A stretch of DNA of 64,000 nucleotides. Origin: Pseudomonas vlassakiae (lineage in GTDB: Bacteria; Pseudomonadota; Gammaproteobacteria; Pseudomonadales; Pseudomonadaceae). Below are positions 1 to 8,726 of this stretch, one piece after another. Within the stretch, counting starts at the first letter, position 1; each line of letters opens with the position of its first letter. The position numbers were made by a program, and so were the translations under genes. The notes under the pieces are model-generated. The model was given only the letters and a program-made list of their open reading frames with translations, did not search any database and was not told where the DNA came from. The stretch covers positions 1 through 64,000 of the forward strand of contig NZ_JABWRP020000016.1 in the NCBI RefSeq assembly GCF_014269035.2, in the 5' to 3' direction.

Positions 1-11
1 TTACTGCGTGA

Positions 12-791
12 TCAGTGCACGTCCTTCCAGTATTCGCGCTTGAGCAAGTAGGCGAATACGAAGAAGAAAGCCAGGTACAGCAACACGTAGGTACCGATGC
101 GCTGGCTTTCCAGTTTGACCGGGTTGGCCGAATAGGCCAGGAAGGTCACCAGGTTCTTGACCTTCTCGTCGAACTGCTCGGTGTTCAGGGTACCGGAATT
201 CGGCGTAATGGTCAGCTGGTCACAGGCTTCATGGGTGAGCGGGCTACCCGTCAATGGGTCGAATTGCTTCTTGCCATCGACCACCATCTGCACCTGCTTG
301 CAGCCAATCACCTGGTTGCCTTGCAGGCCGACCAGCACGTTGGGCATGCCGACGTTCGGGAACACCTTGTTGTTGACCCCGTACGGGCGCGACTTGTCTT
401 CATAGAAGCTGCGCAGGTAGGTGTACAGCCAGTCGGTACCTCGCACCCGCGCAACCAGGGTAAGGTCGGGCGGGGCAGCACCGAACCAGGTCTTGGCGTC
501 GCTGGGCTGCATGCCGATCTGCATGTGATCGCCAATCTTGGCCCCGGTGAACACCAGCTTCTCGAGCATCAACTCATGAGGGATGCCGAGGTCATCGGCA
601 ACCCGCTCGTAACGCTGGAACTTGGCACTGTGGCAACCCATGCAATAGTTGGCAAAGGTGCGCGCACCGTCCTGCATGGCCGCTTTGTCGGTCAGGTCGA
701 TATCGACCTTGTCCAGCTCCAGGCCGTGTTCGGCAGCGAAGGAAAAGGCAGGCATCACTGCCAGCAAAAATACTGCAATCAACTTTTTCAT
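12..791 (-). CDS. petC: Cytochrome c1 of the bc1 complex
   Basis: Haem-carrying subunit of ubiquinol-cytochrome c reductase (complex III); it passes electrons from the Rieske protein to soluble cytochrome c on the periplasmic side. The 259-residue protein starts with a signal peptide (MKKLIAVFLLAVMPAFSFAA), has one CMGCH haem-attachment motif at about residues 50-54, and ends with a membrane anchor followed by a short basic tail (LLKREYWKDVH). A longer reading frame extends upstream, but the start at 791 directly follows the signal peptide and overlaps the petB stop by one base (TGATG), which indicates translational coupling. Last gene of petABC. Confidence 0.96.
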   Translation of the reverse strand: MKKLIAVFLLAVMPAFSFAAEHGLELDKVDIDLTDKAAMQDGARTFANYCMGCHSAKFQRYERVADDLGIPHELMLEKLVFTGAKIGDHMQIGMQPSDAKTWFGAAPPDLTLVARVRGTDWLYTYLRSFYEDKSRPYGVNNKVFPNVGMPNVLVGLQGNQVIGCKQVQMVVDGKKQFDPLTGSPLTHEACDQLTITPNSGTLNTEQFDEKVKNLVTFLAYSANPVKLESQRIGTYVLLYLAFFFVFAYLLKREYWKDVH

Positions 792-2005
792 CAGCCAGTC
801 ACCCTTTCCGGAACCGGTTTGGTCTTCTCGAGCCTTGTGTAGAACGGCATCAACACGAAGTAGGCGAAGTACAGCACCGTGCACACCTGCGACAGCAAGG
901 TACGCCCAGGCGTAGGCGCCAGTACGCCGAGGATGCCGAGGATGACGAAGGCAATGCAGAACACCAGCAGGAAGAGCTTGCTGATCCAGCCCTTGTAGCG
1001 CATGGAGCGCACCGGGCTGCGGTCGAGCCAGGGCAGCACGAACAGCACGGCAATTGCGGCACCCATGGCGATTACACCCATGAGCTTGTCAGGCACCGCC
1101 CGCAGGATCGCGTAGAACGGCGTGAAGTACCACACAGGCGCGATATGCTCGGGCGTCTTGAACGCGTTCGCCTGCTCGAAGTTGGGTTTTTCCAGGAAAT
1201 AACCGCCCATCTCCGGGAAGAAGAACACCACGGCACAGAACACGAACAGGAACACCACCACACCGACGATATCTTTCACCGTGTAGTACGGGTGGAACGG
1301 AATGCCGTCGAGCGGAATGCCGTTCTCGTCCTTTTTCTTCTTGATGTCGACACCATCGGGGTTATTCGAGCCTACTTCGTGGAGGGCCAGGATATGCAGC
1401 ACCACCAGGCCGAGAATCACGATCGGCAAAGCCACCACGTGCAAGGCGAAGAAGCGGTTCAGGGTGATGCCCGAAATCAGGTAGTCACCACGGATCCACT
1501 GGGTCAGGTCGCCGCCGATCACCGGTATGGCGCCGAACAGCGAGATGATCACCTGGGCACCCCAGTAGGACATCTGCCCCCAGGGCAGCAGGTAGCCCAT
1601 GAACGCTTCCGCCATCAGCGCCAGGTAGATCAGCATGCCGAACAGCCACACCAGCTCACGAGGCTTCTGGTACGAGCCATAGAGCAGGCCGCGGAACATG
1701 TGCAGGTAGACCACGATGAAGAATGCCGAAGCGCCGGTGGAGTGCAGATAGCGCAGGATCCAGCCGTACTCGACGTCACGCATGATGTACTCGACCGAGG
1801 CAAAGGCCTCTTCCGCCGAGGGCGTGAAACTCATGGTCAGCCACACGCCAGTGACGATCTGGTTGACCAGCACCAGCAGTGCCAGCGAGCCGAAGAAATA
1901 CAGGAAGTTGAAGTTCTTGGGCGCGTAATACTTGCTCAGGTGGTCTTCCCACATCTTGGTGGCCGGGAAGCGCGCGTCAATCCAGTCCATGAACTTGCTC
2001 ATCAT
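791..2005 (-). CDS. petB: Cytochrome b of the bc1 complex
   Basis: Membrane-embedded di-haem subunit of complex III that holds the quinol oxidation and reduction sites. At 404 residues it has the usual family length, with eight or so hydrophobic segments. Haem-ligand histidines lie in the HSTGASAFFIVVYLHMF and LHVVALP...LHILALHE helices. The Qo-site loop reads PVWY where the mitochondrial/alphaproteobacterial form is PEWY. The gene overlaps petA by 4 bases and petC by 1 base, so the three subunits are made from one message. A start three bases downstream at the second Met is equally possible. Confidence 0.96.
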   Translation of the reverse strand: MMSKFMDWIDARFPATKMWEDHLSKYYAPKNFNFLYFFGSLALLVLVNQIVTGVWLTMSFTPSAEEAFASVEYIMRDVEYGWILRYLHSTGASAFFIVVYLHMFRGLLYGSYQKPRELVWLFGMLIYLALMAEAFMGYLLPWGQMSYWGAQVIISLFGAIPVIGGDLTQWIRGDYLISGITLNRFFALHVVALPIVILGLVVLHILALHEVGSNNPDGVDIKKKKDENGIPLDGIPFHPYYTVKDIVGVVVFLFVFCAVVFFFPEMGGYFLEKPNFEQANAFKTPEHIAPVWYFTPFYAILRAVPDKLMGVIAMGAAIAVLFVLPWLDRSPVRSMRYKGWISKLFLLVFCIAFVILGILGVLAPTPGRTLLSQVCTVLYFAYFVLMPFYTRLEKTKPVPERVTG

Positions 2006-2595
2006 GCTTTCTCCTGGTCGACGCCGATGACGACAATGTCGTCCGACTCATAAGAATGCGGCGGTACTGGCAGGTTGAGAGGCGCCGGTTGCGCCTTGTA
2101 GACACGGCCGGCCAGGTCGTAGTGGGAGCCGTGGCAAGGGCAGAAATAGCCACCGACCCACTTCGGCCCGAGGTCTGCGGGCGCAACTTCCGGGCGAAAG
2201 GTCGGTGAGCAACCCAAGTGCGTGCAGAGGCCGACGAGAATGAGGATTTCCGGCTTGATCGAGCGGACCTCAGGGTCGACATAGGTCGGCTGTACCGAGC
2301 TTTTCGATTGAGGATCGGAGAGGTCACCTTCGATCTTCTTGAGGTTGCCAAGGATCTCCTGGGTACGCCGCACGATGAATACCGGCTGGCCACGCCATTC
2401 GGCAACCATCTGCTGCCCCGGCTCGACCTTGGCAATATTGACCTTCACCGGTGCCCCGGCTGCCTTCGCCTTGGCACTGGGAAACCATGACCCCACGAAC
2501 GGTACCGCAGCCCCCACTGCCCCCGCTGCCCCGACCACGGATGTCGCGGCTACGAGGAAGCGGCGCCGGCCTGCGTTGACGCCGTCATTGCTCAT
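2002..2595 (-). CDS. petA: Rieske iron-sulfur subunit of the bc1 complex
   Basis: The [2Fe-2S] subunit that takes the first electron from quinol. The 197-residue protein has a twin-arginine type N-terminus (GRRRFLVAAT) followed by a hydrophobic anchor, as usual for bacterial Rieske proteins, which are exported folded. The two cluster-binding boxes CTHLGC and CPCHGSH are both intact. First gene of petABC; its stop overlaps the petB start by 4 bases. About 260 bp of non-coding DNA upstream separate it from the ribosomal-protein genes, so its promoter should lie there. Confidence 0.97.
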   Translation of the reverse strand: MSNDGVNAGRRRFLVAATSVVGAAGAVGAAVPFVGSWFPSAKAKAAGAPVKVNIAKVEPGQQMVAEWRGQPVFIVRRTQEILGNLKKIEGDLSDPQSKSSVQPTYVDPEVRSIKPEILILVGLCTHLGCSPTFRPEVAPADLGPKWVGGYFCPCHGSHYDLAGRVYKAQPAPLNLPVPPHSYESDDIVVIGVDQEKA

Positions 2596-2805
2596 TCAGT
2601 CCTCTCCCATCAGCTTGCTTGGCCAGTTGGACCTGACCTGTACTTAGGTTGTGTCTGTGGCACTAAAAATTGGTCGCCATGGTAAGAAACAAATCCACAC
2701 AGTGACAAGGTGATTACCCCCACAGGGAGCCATAACCCGCGCTTTGCTTGATCTGCGTCTATGCGACCAGTGGTCACCGACATGCTGACAGGTTAGTTCA
2801 AGCAC

Positions 2806-2838
2806 AAAAAAAAGCCCGGTTCCAAGGAACCGGGCTTT
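2806..2838 (-). terminator. Rho-independent terminator after rpsI
   Basis: A 13-bp perfect inverted repeat (2811-2823 with 2826-2838, core GCCCGGTTCC/GGAACCGGGC) is followed, on the minus strand, by a run of eight T. It sits 20 bp after the rpsI stop. Confidence 0.93.
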
Positions 2839-2858
2839 CTTCGACTGCCGAAGCGGTA

Positions 2859-3251
2859 TTAACGCTTGGAGTACTGAGGACGCTTACGCGCTTTACGCAG
2901 ACCCACTTTCTTACGCTCGACTTCACGAGCGTCGCGGGTGACGTAGCCAGCACGACGCAGAGCGCCACGCAGGGTTTCGTCGTATTCCATCAGAGCGCGG
3001 GTGATACCGTGACGGATAGCACCGGCCTGACCGCTGACACCACCACCGGAAACGGTGACGTAGATGTCGAACTTCTCAACGGTTTCGGTCAGCTCGAGCG
3101 GCTGGCGAACAACCATGCGAGCGGTTTCGCGACCGAAGAACACGTCCAGAGAACGGTTGTTGATGGAAATGTTACCAGTACCCGGACGCAGGAATACGCG
3201 AGCGGTTGCGGTCTTGCGACGGCCAGTGCCGTAATTTTGAGTCGCCGACAT
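2859..3251 (-). CDS. rpsI: 30S ribosomal protein S9
   Basis: Small-subunit ribosomal protein of 130 residues, the normal bacterial length. The N-terminal YGTGRRKTATARVFL box and the basic C-terminal tail ending KRPQYSKR, which reaches the P-site tRNA, are both typical of S9. It follows rplM by 14 bp in the standard rplM-rpsI operon and is closed by a strong terminator. Confidence 0.98.
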   Translation of the reverse strand: MSATQNYGTGRRKTATARVFLRPGTGNISINNRSLDVFFGRETARMVVRQPLELTETVEKFDIYVTVSGGGVSGQAGAIRHGITRALMEYDETLRGALRRAGYVTRDAREVERKKVGLRKARKRPQYSKR

Positions 3252-3265
3252 AATGAACTTTCCCG

Positions 3266-3694
3266 TTAGATCTTCAGTTCTTGAGGCTGCTGAGCAGTGT
3301 GTGGGTGAGCAGCACCCGCGTACACTTTCAGCTTACGGTACATGTCGCGACCCAGCGGGTTCTTAGGCAGCATGCCTTTGACCGCGGTTTCGATAACACG
3401 CTCAGGGGCCTTGGCGATCAACTTCTCGAAGTTGATTTCCTTGATACCGCCTGGGAAACCGGAGTGGGAGTAGTACATTTTGTCGGAAGACTTGGCACCA
3501 GTCACACGAACCTGTTCAGCGTTGATGACGACGATGTAGTCGCCGGTGTCAACGTGAGGGGTGTATTCTGGTTTGTGCTTGCCACGCAGACGGCTAGCGA
3601 TTTCGGTAGCCAGACGACCCAGGGTCTGGCCAGCGGCGTCGACTACGAACCACTCGCGCTTTACTGTTTCCGGTTTAGCAGTAAAAGTTTTCAT
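3266..3694 (-). CDS. rplM: 50S ribosomal protein L13
   Basis: Large-subunit protein of 142 residues, full length. Family features include the N-terminal WFVVDAAGQTLGRLAT box, HVDTGDYIVVINA, and GMLPKNPLGR near the C-terminus. First gene of rplM-rpsI; the promoter should lie in the 258 bp that separate it from the oppositely oriented aldo/keto reductase gene. Confidence 0.98.
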   Translation of the reverse strand: MKTFTAKPETVKREWFVVDAAGQTLGRLATEIASRLRGKHKPEYTPHVDTGDYIVVINAEQVRVTGAKSSDKMYYSHSGFPGGIKEINFEKLIAKAPERVIETAVKGMLPKNPLGRDMYRKLKVYAGAAHPHTAQQPQELKI

Positions 3695-3952
3695 TCTCTA
3701 AAGCCTCAGAGGCCGCCCAGCGAAAAATAGACGGCGAATCTTACTGGATAGTGCACAGCTTGCCAAGGGCAAGCGCGCAGCCGAACGCTGACGCTTTTGG
3801 GGGCTCGGGTCGGGCACGCCAATGTTCGACGGGGTTCTTCCTGCGTGGTGGTGCATCACTTCCGCCACACGGAGAGGGGCAGAATTATCCAGATTGCGCG
3901 AAAAATTTCAACCTGCTTTGATGGGCTTCTTTTGCCAAGGAGTGTTTTCCCG

Positions 3953-4993
3953 ATGGAATACCGCAAGCTCGGCCGTACCGACCTCGACGTCAGCGCCCTG
4001 TGCCTGGGCACCATGACCTGGGGCGAGCAGAACACCCAGGACGAGGCGTTCGAGCAGATTGCCCTGGCCAAGGCCAGCGGCATCAACTTCATCGACACCG
4101 CCGAGATGTATCCGGTGCCGCCACGCCCGGAAACCTATGCCGCCACCGAGCGCATCATCGGCAACTGGTTCCGTGCCAACGCCGATCGCGATGACTGGGT
4201 ACTGGCCAGCAAGGTCGCCGGGCCCGGCAATGGCATCAGCCACATCCGCGACGGCCAGCTCAAGCACAACCGCCAGCACATCGTCGCCGCGCTGGACCAG
4301 AGCCTCAAGCGCCTGCAGACCGACCACATCGACCTCTACCAGCTGCACTGGCCGGAGCGCAGCACCAACTTCTTCGGCAAGCTGGGCTACCAGCACTTGG
4401 CCAACGACCTGTTCACCCCACTGGAAGAAACCCTCGAAGTGCTCGACGAACAGGTACGTGCCGGCAAGATCCGGCATATCGGCCTGTCCAACGAAACGCC
4501 ATGGGGCACCATGAAGTTCCTGCAGCTGGCCGATAGCCGCGGCTGGCCGCGGGCGGTGTCGATCCAGAACCCTTACAACCTGCTCAACCGCAGCTTCGAA
4601 GTGGGCCTGGCTGAGGTGGCTATCCGCGAGCAATGCGGCCTGCTGGCCTATTCGCCCTTGGCATTCGGCATGCTCTCGGGCAAGTACGAGAACGGTGCCC
4701 GGCCGGAAAAAGGCCGGCTGACCCTGTTCAGCCGTTTCGCCCGCTACTCCAACCCGCAGACCGTGGCAGCCTGCAGCCGTTATGTACAACTGGCCCGGGC
4801 GCATGGCCTGGACCCGGCACAAATGGCCCTGGCGTTCGTGACCCGGCAGCCATTCGTCACCAGCAACATCATCGGCGCAACCGACCTGGTGCAGCTGCAG
4901 AGCAACCTCGACAGCCTGCAGCTGAACCTCAGTGACGAACTGCTCGCGGCGATCGAGGCGATCCATCAGGAACAGCCGAACCCGGCGCCTTGA
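3953..4993 (+). CDS. tas: Tas-like aldo/keto reductase
   Basis: NADP(H)-dependent oxidoreductase of the aldo/keto reductase superfamily, predicted to be cytosolic. The 346 residues equal the length of E. coli Tas, and the start MEYRKLGRTDLDVSALCLGT and the GEQN segment are Tas-like. Catalytic tetrad candidates are Asp and Tyr in FIDTAEMYP, Lys in VLASKVAG and His in DLYQLHWPER. I chose the ATG at 3953 because AAGGA lies 10 bases upstream and family homology begins there; the frame is open further upstream without homology. The physiological substrate of Tas is not known. The gene is monocistronic, facing away from rplM. Confidence 0.87.
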   Translation: MEYRKLGRTDLDVSALCLGTMTWGEQNTQDEAFEQIALAKASGINFIDTAEMYPVPPRPETYAATERIIGNWFRANADRDDWVLASKVAGPGNGISHIRDGQLKHNRQHIVAALDQSLKRLQTDHIDLYQLHWPERSTNFFGKLGYQHLANDLFTPLEETLEVLDEQVRAGKIRHIGLSNETPWGTMKFLQLADSRGWPRAVSIQNPYNLLNRSFEVGLAEVAIREQCGLLAYSPLAFGMLSGKYENGARPEKGRLTLFSRFARYSNPQTVAACSRYVQLARAHGLDPAQMALAFVTRQPFVTSNIIGATDLVQLQSNLDSLQLNLSDELLAAIEAIHQEQPNPAP

Positions 4994-5002
4994 GCTGAAC
5001 CC

Positions 5003-5046
5003 GGTATCGGCTTCATCGCGGGTAAACCCGCGCCCACAGGGTTTGG
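5003..5046. repeat. Single P. putida-type REP element
   Basis: Contains CGCGGGTAAACCCGCG, the palindromic core shared with other intergenic copies in this window, followed by the usual CCCACAGG. It lies between the tas-like gene and the downstream regulator. Confidence 0.8.
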
Positions 5047-5133
5047 TGCAGACCTTGAGGGGGCGGGGTAGACACAATCGCCAAAAAATAAGACGATCCA
5101 GCCGGTGATTGACCACTCTACCCTATAAGAACA

Positions 5134-6138
5134 ATGACAATGATGTTTACCCAACCCTCCGCGTCGTTGCGGCGCGTCAGCATCCTGGCCATTGACAAGG
5201 TGTTCGCTTCGACCCTGATGCAGGCCAAGGATTTCTTCCACCTCGCCAGCTTGCGCTACAGCAAGCAGCTGGGCCTGGGCCTGCAGCCCATGTTCGAGAT
5301 TCGCCTGGTGAGCCCCGACGCCCAGCCGGTGGACAGCTTCAGCAATGTGCAATTGCCGGTCGATGGCGGCCTCGACGATGCCGACGTCATCATTCTCCCG
5401 GCCTTCTGGGACGATTTCGACAACCTGCTGCAACGTTATCCACAGGTACTGCCTTGGCTGCGCGAACAGCACGCCCGTGGCGCCGTGCTCTGCGCCGAAG
5501 CCAGCGGGGTGTTCTGGCTGGCCGAATCCGGCCTGCTCGATGGCAAGGAGGCGACCACCTACTGGCGCTTCTTCAACAGTTTCGCCGAGCGCTTCCCGAA
5601 GATTCGCCTGAACCAGGACAAGCACCTGACCGACGCCGACAACCTGTACTGCGCCGGCGGCACCACATCAGCCTGTGACCTGTACATCTACCTGATCGAG
5701 CGTTTCTGCGGCGCCAATGTAGCGCGTGCCGTGGCCCGCGACATCCTCTACGAAGTACAGCGCAACTACACCCCAGGGCGCATGGGCTTCGGCGGCCAGA
5801 AGCTGCACCAGGACCTGATCATCCTGCAGATCCAGCACTGGCTGGAGGAGCATTTCGCCGACAAGTTCCGCTTCGAGGATGTGGCTCGCAACCATGGCAT
5901 GAGCATCCGCAACTTCATGCGCCGCTTTCAAGGGGCGACCGGTGACAAACCGCTGCACTACCTGCAACGGTTACGCATCGAGACAGCCAAGGGGTTGCTG
6001 TCGAGCACACGCAAGAGCATCAAGACCATCAGTTATGAGGTCGGTTATGACGATGCGAGTTTCTTTGCGCGGCTGTTCCGCCAGCACACGGAGTTGTCGC
6101 CGAACCAGTATCGGCAACAATTCATGCAAGAGGCTTGA
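5134..6138 (+). CDS. GlxA-family transcriptional regulator (DJ-1 domain plus AraC HTH)
   Basis: Predicted DNA-binding regulator of 334 residues. Residues about 10-190 form a DJ-1/PfpI (class I glutaminase-like) domain with the elbow sequence VLCAEASGVFWLAESGLLDG, and residues about 230-334 an AraC-type double helix-turn-helix (FEDVARNHGMSIRNFMRRF and ISYEVGYDDASFFARLFR). Characterised relatives such as GbdR, ArgR and CdhR control amino-acid and quaternary-amine catabolism, but the ligand here cannot be read from sequence. Three closely spaced in-frame ATGs (5134, 5140, 5143) make the exact start uncertain, and no strong ribosome-binding site is visible. It is transcribed convergently with zapE. 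Confidence 0.88.
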   Translation: MTMMFTQPSASLRRVSILAIDKVFASTLMQAKDFFHLASLRYSKQLGLGLQPMFEIRLVSPDAQPVDSFSNVQLPVDGGLDDADVIILPAFWDDFDNLLQRYPQVLPWLREQHARGAVLCAEASGVFWLAESGLLDGKEATTYWRFFNSFAERFPKIRLNQDKHLTDADNLYCAGGTTSACDLYIYLIERFCGANVARAVARDILYEVQRNYTPGRMGFGGQKLHQDLIILQIQHWLEEHFADKFRFEDVARNHGMSIRNFMRRFQGATGDKPLHYLQRLRIETAKGLLSSTRKSIKTISYEVGYDDASFFARLFRQHTELSPNQYRQQFMQEA

Positions 6139-6142
6139 GGCC

Positions 6143-6165
6143 AGGGGGCTGCTGTGCGGCCCCCT
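6143..6165. terminator. Probable terminator between convergent genes
   Basis: A 7-bp GC-rich stem (AGGGGGC/GCCCCCT) with a 9-base loop sits immediately after the regulator stop and before the zapE stop. The trailing T-run is weak (GTTTA), so strength is uncertain. Confidence 0.5.
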
Positions 6166-6171
6166 GTTTAC

Positions 6172-7266
6172 TTATGGCTTGTGCGCACGCGCCAGGAATT
6201 CGTGCGACTGCATTTCCAGCAAACGGCTGAGGGTCCGCTGGAATTCGAAGCTCAGGCGCCCGCCGGTGTACAGGTCCTTCAGCTCGACCTCGGCCGAGAT
6301 GATCAGCTTGACGTTACGGTCGTAGAACTCGTCCACCATGTTGATGAAGCGGCGGGCGATGTCGTCGGTGGTGACGCCCATCTGCTCCACGTTGCTCAGC
6401 AACACGGCATGGAAGATCTTGCCCAGTTCGATGTAGTCGTTCTGGCTGCGCGGCCCGTCGCACAGGGCGCGGAAGTCGAACCAGGCGACGTCGTCGCAGG
6501 TGCGCAGGGCATTGATCGGGCGATTTTCGATCATCAGCACGTCGTTCTCGACGGCCTGGGTGCATTCCGGCGTCAGGGCCTTGAAGCTTGCGCGCATGCT
6601 CTGGTGCGCCGCGTCATCGAGCGGGAAGTGGTAAAGCTCGGCCTGCTCCAGGTGACGCAGACGGTAGTCGACGCCGCTGTCGACGTTCACCACGTCGGTG
6701 TACTGCTTGATCATGGCGATGGCCGGCAGGAAGCGTGCGCGCTGCAGGCCGTCCTTGTACAGGCCGTCCGGGACGATGTTGGAGGTCGCCACCAACGAGA
6801 CGCCGTTCTTGAACAGCTCTTCCATCAAGGTGCCGAGGATCATGGCGTCGGTGATGTCGGACACGAAGAATTCGTCGAAGCAGATCACTTTGGCTTCTTC
6901 GCTGAAGCGCTTGGCGATGATGGTCAGCGGGTTCTTCTCGCCCTTGAGGGTTTTCATTTCCTCATGGACGCGCTTCATGAAGCGGTGGAAGTGCGTGCGC
7001 ATCTTCTGCTTGAACGGCAGCGCTTCATAGAAGGTGTCGACCAGATAGGTCTTGCCACGCCCTACCCCACCCCAGAAGTACAGGCCTTTGACTGGCGTCT
7101 GCTCCTTCTTGCCGAACAGCTTGCCGAACACGCCCGGCTTGTTGTTCTGCGCGCGCACCAAGTCGTCGTACAGACGCTGCAGGTGACGTACCGCAGTTTC
7201 CTGCGCCGCGTCATGGAAGAAGTCGGGACGTTTCAGATCTGCTTGATATCGTTCTAGGGGCGTCAT
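6172..7266 (-). CDS. zapE: Cell division protein ZapE (AFG1-like ATPase)
   Basis: AAA-type ATPase that in E. coli associates with the FtsZ ring late in division; the mitochondrial homologue is AFG1/LACE1. The 364 residues are near family length. Walker A is GGVGRGKTYL, Walker B is VICFDEFFV, and the N-terminal MTPLERYQADLKRPDFFHD box is characteristic. The gene follows trpS on the same strand but a strong terminator lies between them, so it probably has its own promoter. Confidence 0.93.
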   Translation of the reverse strand: MTPLERYQADLKRPDFFHDAAQETAVRHLQRLYDDLVRAQNNKPGVFGKLFGKKEQTPVKGLYFWGGVGRGKTYLVDTFYEALPFKQKMRTHFHRFMKRVHEEMKTLKGEKNPLTIIAKRFSEEAKVICFDEFFVSDITDAMILGTLMEELFKNGVSLVATSNIVPDGLYKDGLQRARFLPAIAMIKQYTDVVNVDSGVDYRLRHLEQAELYHFPLDDAAHQSMRASFKALTPECTQAVENDVLMIENRPINALRTCDDVAWFDFRALCDGPRSQNDYIELGKIFHAVLLSNVEQMGVTTDDIARRFINMVDEFYDRNVKLIISAEVELKDLYTGGRLSFEFQRTLSRLLEMQSHEFLARAHKP

Positions 7267-7286
7267 GATTTCGTTAGCGAGGCAAC

Positions 7287-7319
7287 AAAAAACGGGCCGT
7301 CACTGTAGCGACAGGCCCG
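7287..7319 (-). terminator. Rho-independent terminator after trpS
   Basis: Stem CGGGCC/GGCCCG (7293-7298 with 7314-7319), followed on the minus strand by six T. It separates trpS from zapE. Confidence 0.85.
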
Positions 7320-7351
7320 CTTAATGGCAATCAGACTTGCGGCGAAATGCC

Positions 7352-8701
7352 TCAGTCCTGTTGCGGCTGAAGCGCTACACGCAGGCTTTCGATGGCCGAA
7401 TCACGGGCTTCGGCAGTGTCGAACTGCGGCCCGTCGGCAACCTGCTCACCGTTCAGCCACAGGCTGAAGCCCAGGCCATCAACGCGCACGTCGGCGTCGC
7501 CACCCTGCTGCAGCTGCTTGCTCACGGCACCGGCGCTCTTGCCGTCGGCGAAGCTGCGCGACAGCAGCAGTTGCTCGCCATCGGCGGCCAGCAGGCGGAA
7601 GCGGAAGCTGCCGTCTTCATCACGGAAGCTGACGAAGCGCGCGCTCTTGACGGCTTTTTTCTTCACTTCGGTGCTGGCCTGCACGCTGCTGCGGAACGAG
7701 CGCAGGCCCACGGCCTCACGCAGCTGCTCGAGGAACGGGGTGGCGATCAGGCGCGCCTTGGCGGCGCCGGCAAGGAGGATGTCCTCCAGGTCTGCCGGAC
7801 GCGAAATCAGCTGGTGGTAGTGCTCGCGCTTCTCGGCCAGCTGGCCGTCGAGCAGCTGGAACAGGCGTTGCTTCGCTTCGCCCCAGCCCAGGCCCTGAAG
7901 CAGCTCTTCACGGAACTCGGCGCACTGCGACGGCGTCGAGAAGGCCTGGAACAGGGTGAACAGGTGCGAATTGTCCGGGTCCTTGGCTTCACCAGGTGCC
8001 CGCGAGTCAGTGACGATGCGCGAGATGGCGTCTTTCATGTCCTTGGCGCTGGTGAACAGCGGGATGGTGTTGTCGTAGCTCTTGGACATCTTGCGCCCGT
8101 CCAGGCCCGGCAGGGTCGCCACGCTCTCCTCGATCACCGCTTCCGGCAGGGCGAAGAAGTCGTTGCCCTGGCCGAACAGGTGGTTGAAACGCTGGCCGAT
8201 GTCACGGGCCATTTCCACGTGCTGGATCTGGTCACGGCCGACCGGCACCTTGTTGGCGTTGAACATCAGGATGTCCGCAGCCATCAGCACGGGGTAGCTG
8301 TACAGGCCCATGGTCACGCCGGCATCGGGGTCTTCGCCGGTTTCGAGGTTCTTGTCCACCGAGGCCTTGTAGGCGTGGGCGCGGTTGAGCAGGCCCTTGG
8401 CGGCGACGCAGGTCAGCAGCCAGGTCAGCTCGGGGATCTCGGGAATGTCGGACTGCCGGTAGAAGGTCACCTTGGCCGGATCCAGGCCGCCGGCCAGCCA
8501 GGTCGCGGCAATTTCCAGGCGCGAGCGCTGGATGCGCAGCGGGTCGTCACACTTGATCAGGGCGTGATAGTCGGCCAGGAAGTAGAACGAGTCGACACCC
8601 GGCTGCTGGCTGGCGACGATCGCCGGGCGGATGGCGCCGGCGTAGTTGCCCAGGTGCGGGGTGCCGGTGGTGGTGATACCGGTGAGGATGCGCGTGGTCA
8701 T
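7352..8701 (-). CDS. trpS: Tryptophanyl-tRNA synthetase with C-terminal extension
   Basis: Class I aminoacyl-tRNA synthetase that charges tRNA-Trp. The HIGH-like motif is TPHLGNYAGA near the N-terminus and the KMSKS loop reads GRKMSKSYDN. At 449 residues it is about 115 longer than the E. coli enzyme. The extra part (about residues 345-449) includes DGSFRFRLLAADGEQLLLS, which resembles the small DUF1508/YegP fold. Long TrpS forms are known in Pseudomonas; the role of the extension is not clear to me. The gene lies 25 bp downstream of the hydrolase gene and may be co-transcribed with it. Confidence 0.95.
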   Translation of the reverse strand: MTTRILTGITTTGTPHLGNYAGAIRPAIVASQQPGVDSFYFLADYHALIKCDDPLRIQRSRLEIAATWLAGGLDPAKVTFYRQSDIPEIPELTWLLTCVAAKGLLNRAHAYKASVDKNLETGEDPDAGVTMGLYSYPVLMAADILMFNANKVPVGRDQIQHVEMARDIGQRFNHLFGQGNDFFALPEAVIEESVATLPGLDGRKMSKSYDNTIPLFTSAKDMKDAISRIVTDSRAPGEAKDPDNSHLFTLFQAFSTPSQCAEFREELLQGLGWGEAKQRLFQLLDGQLAEKREHYHQLISRPADLEDILLAGAAKARLIATPFLEQLREAVGLRSFRSSVQASTEVKKKAVKSARFVSFRDEDGSFRFRLLAADGEQLLLSRSFADGKSAGAVSKQLQQGGDADVRVDGLGFSLWLNGEQVADGPQFDTAEARDSAIESLRVALQPQQD

Positions 8702-8726
8702 GGGTGTTCGCTTATTCAGGCTTGGC

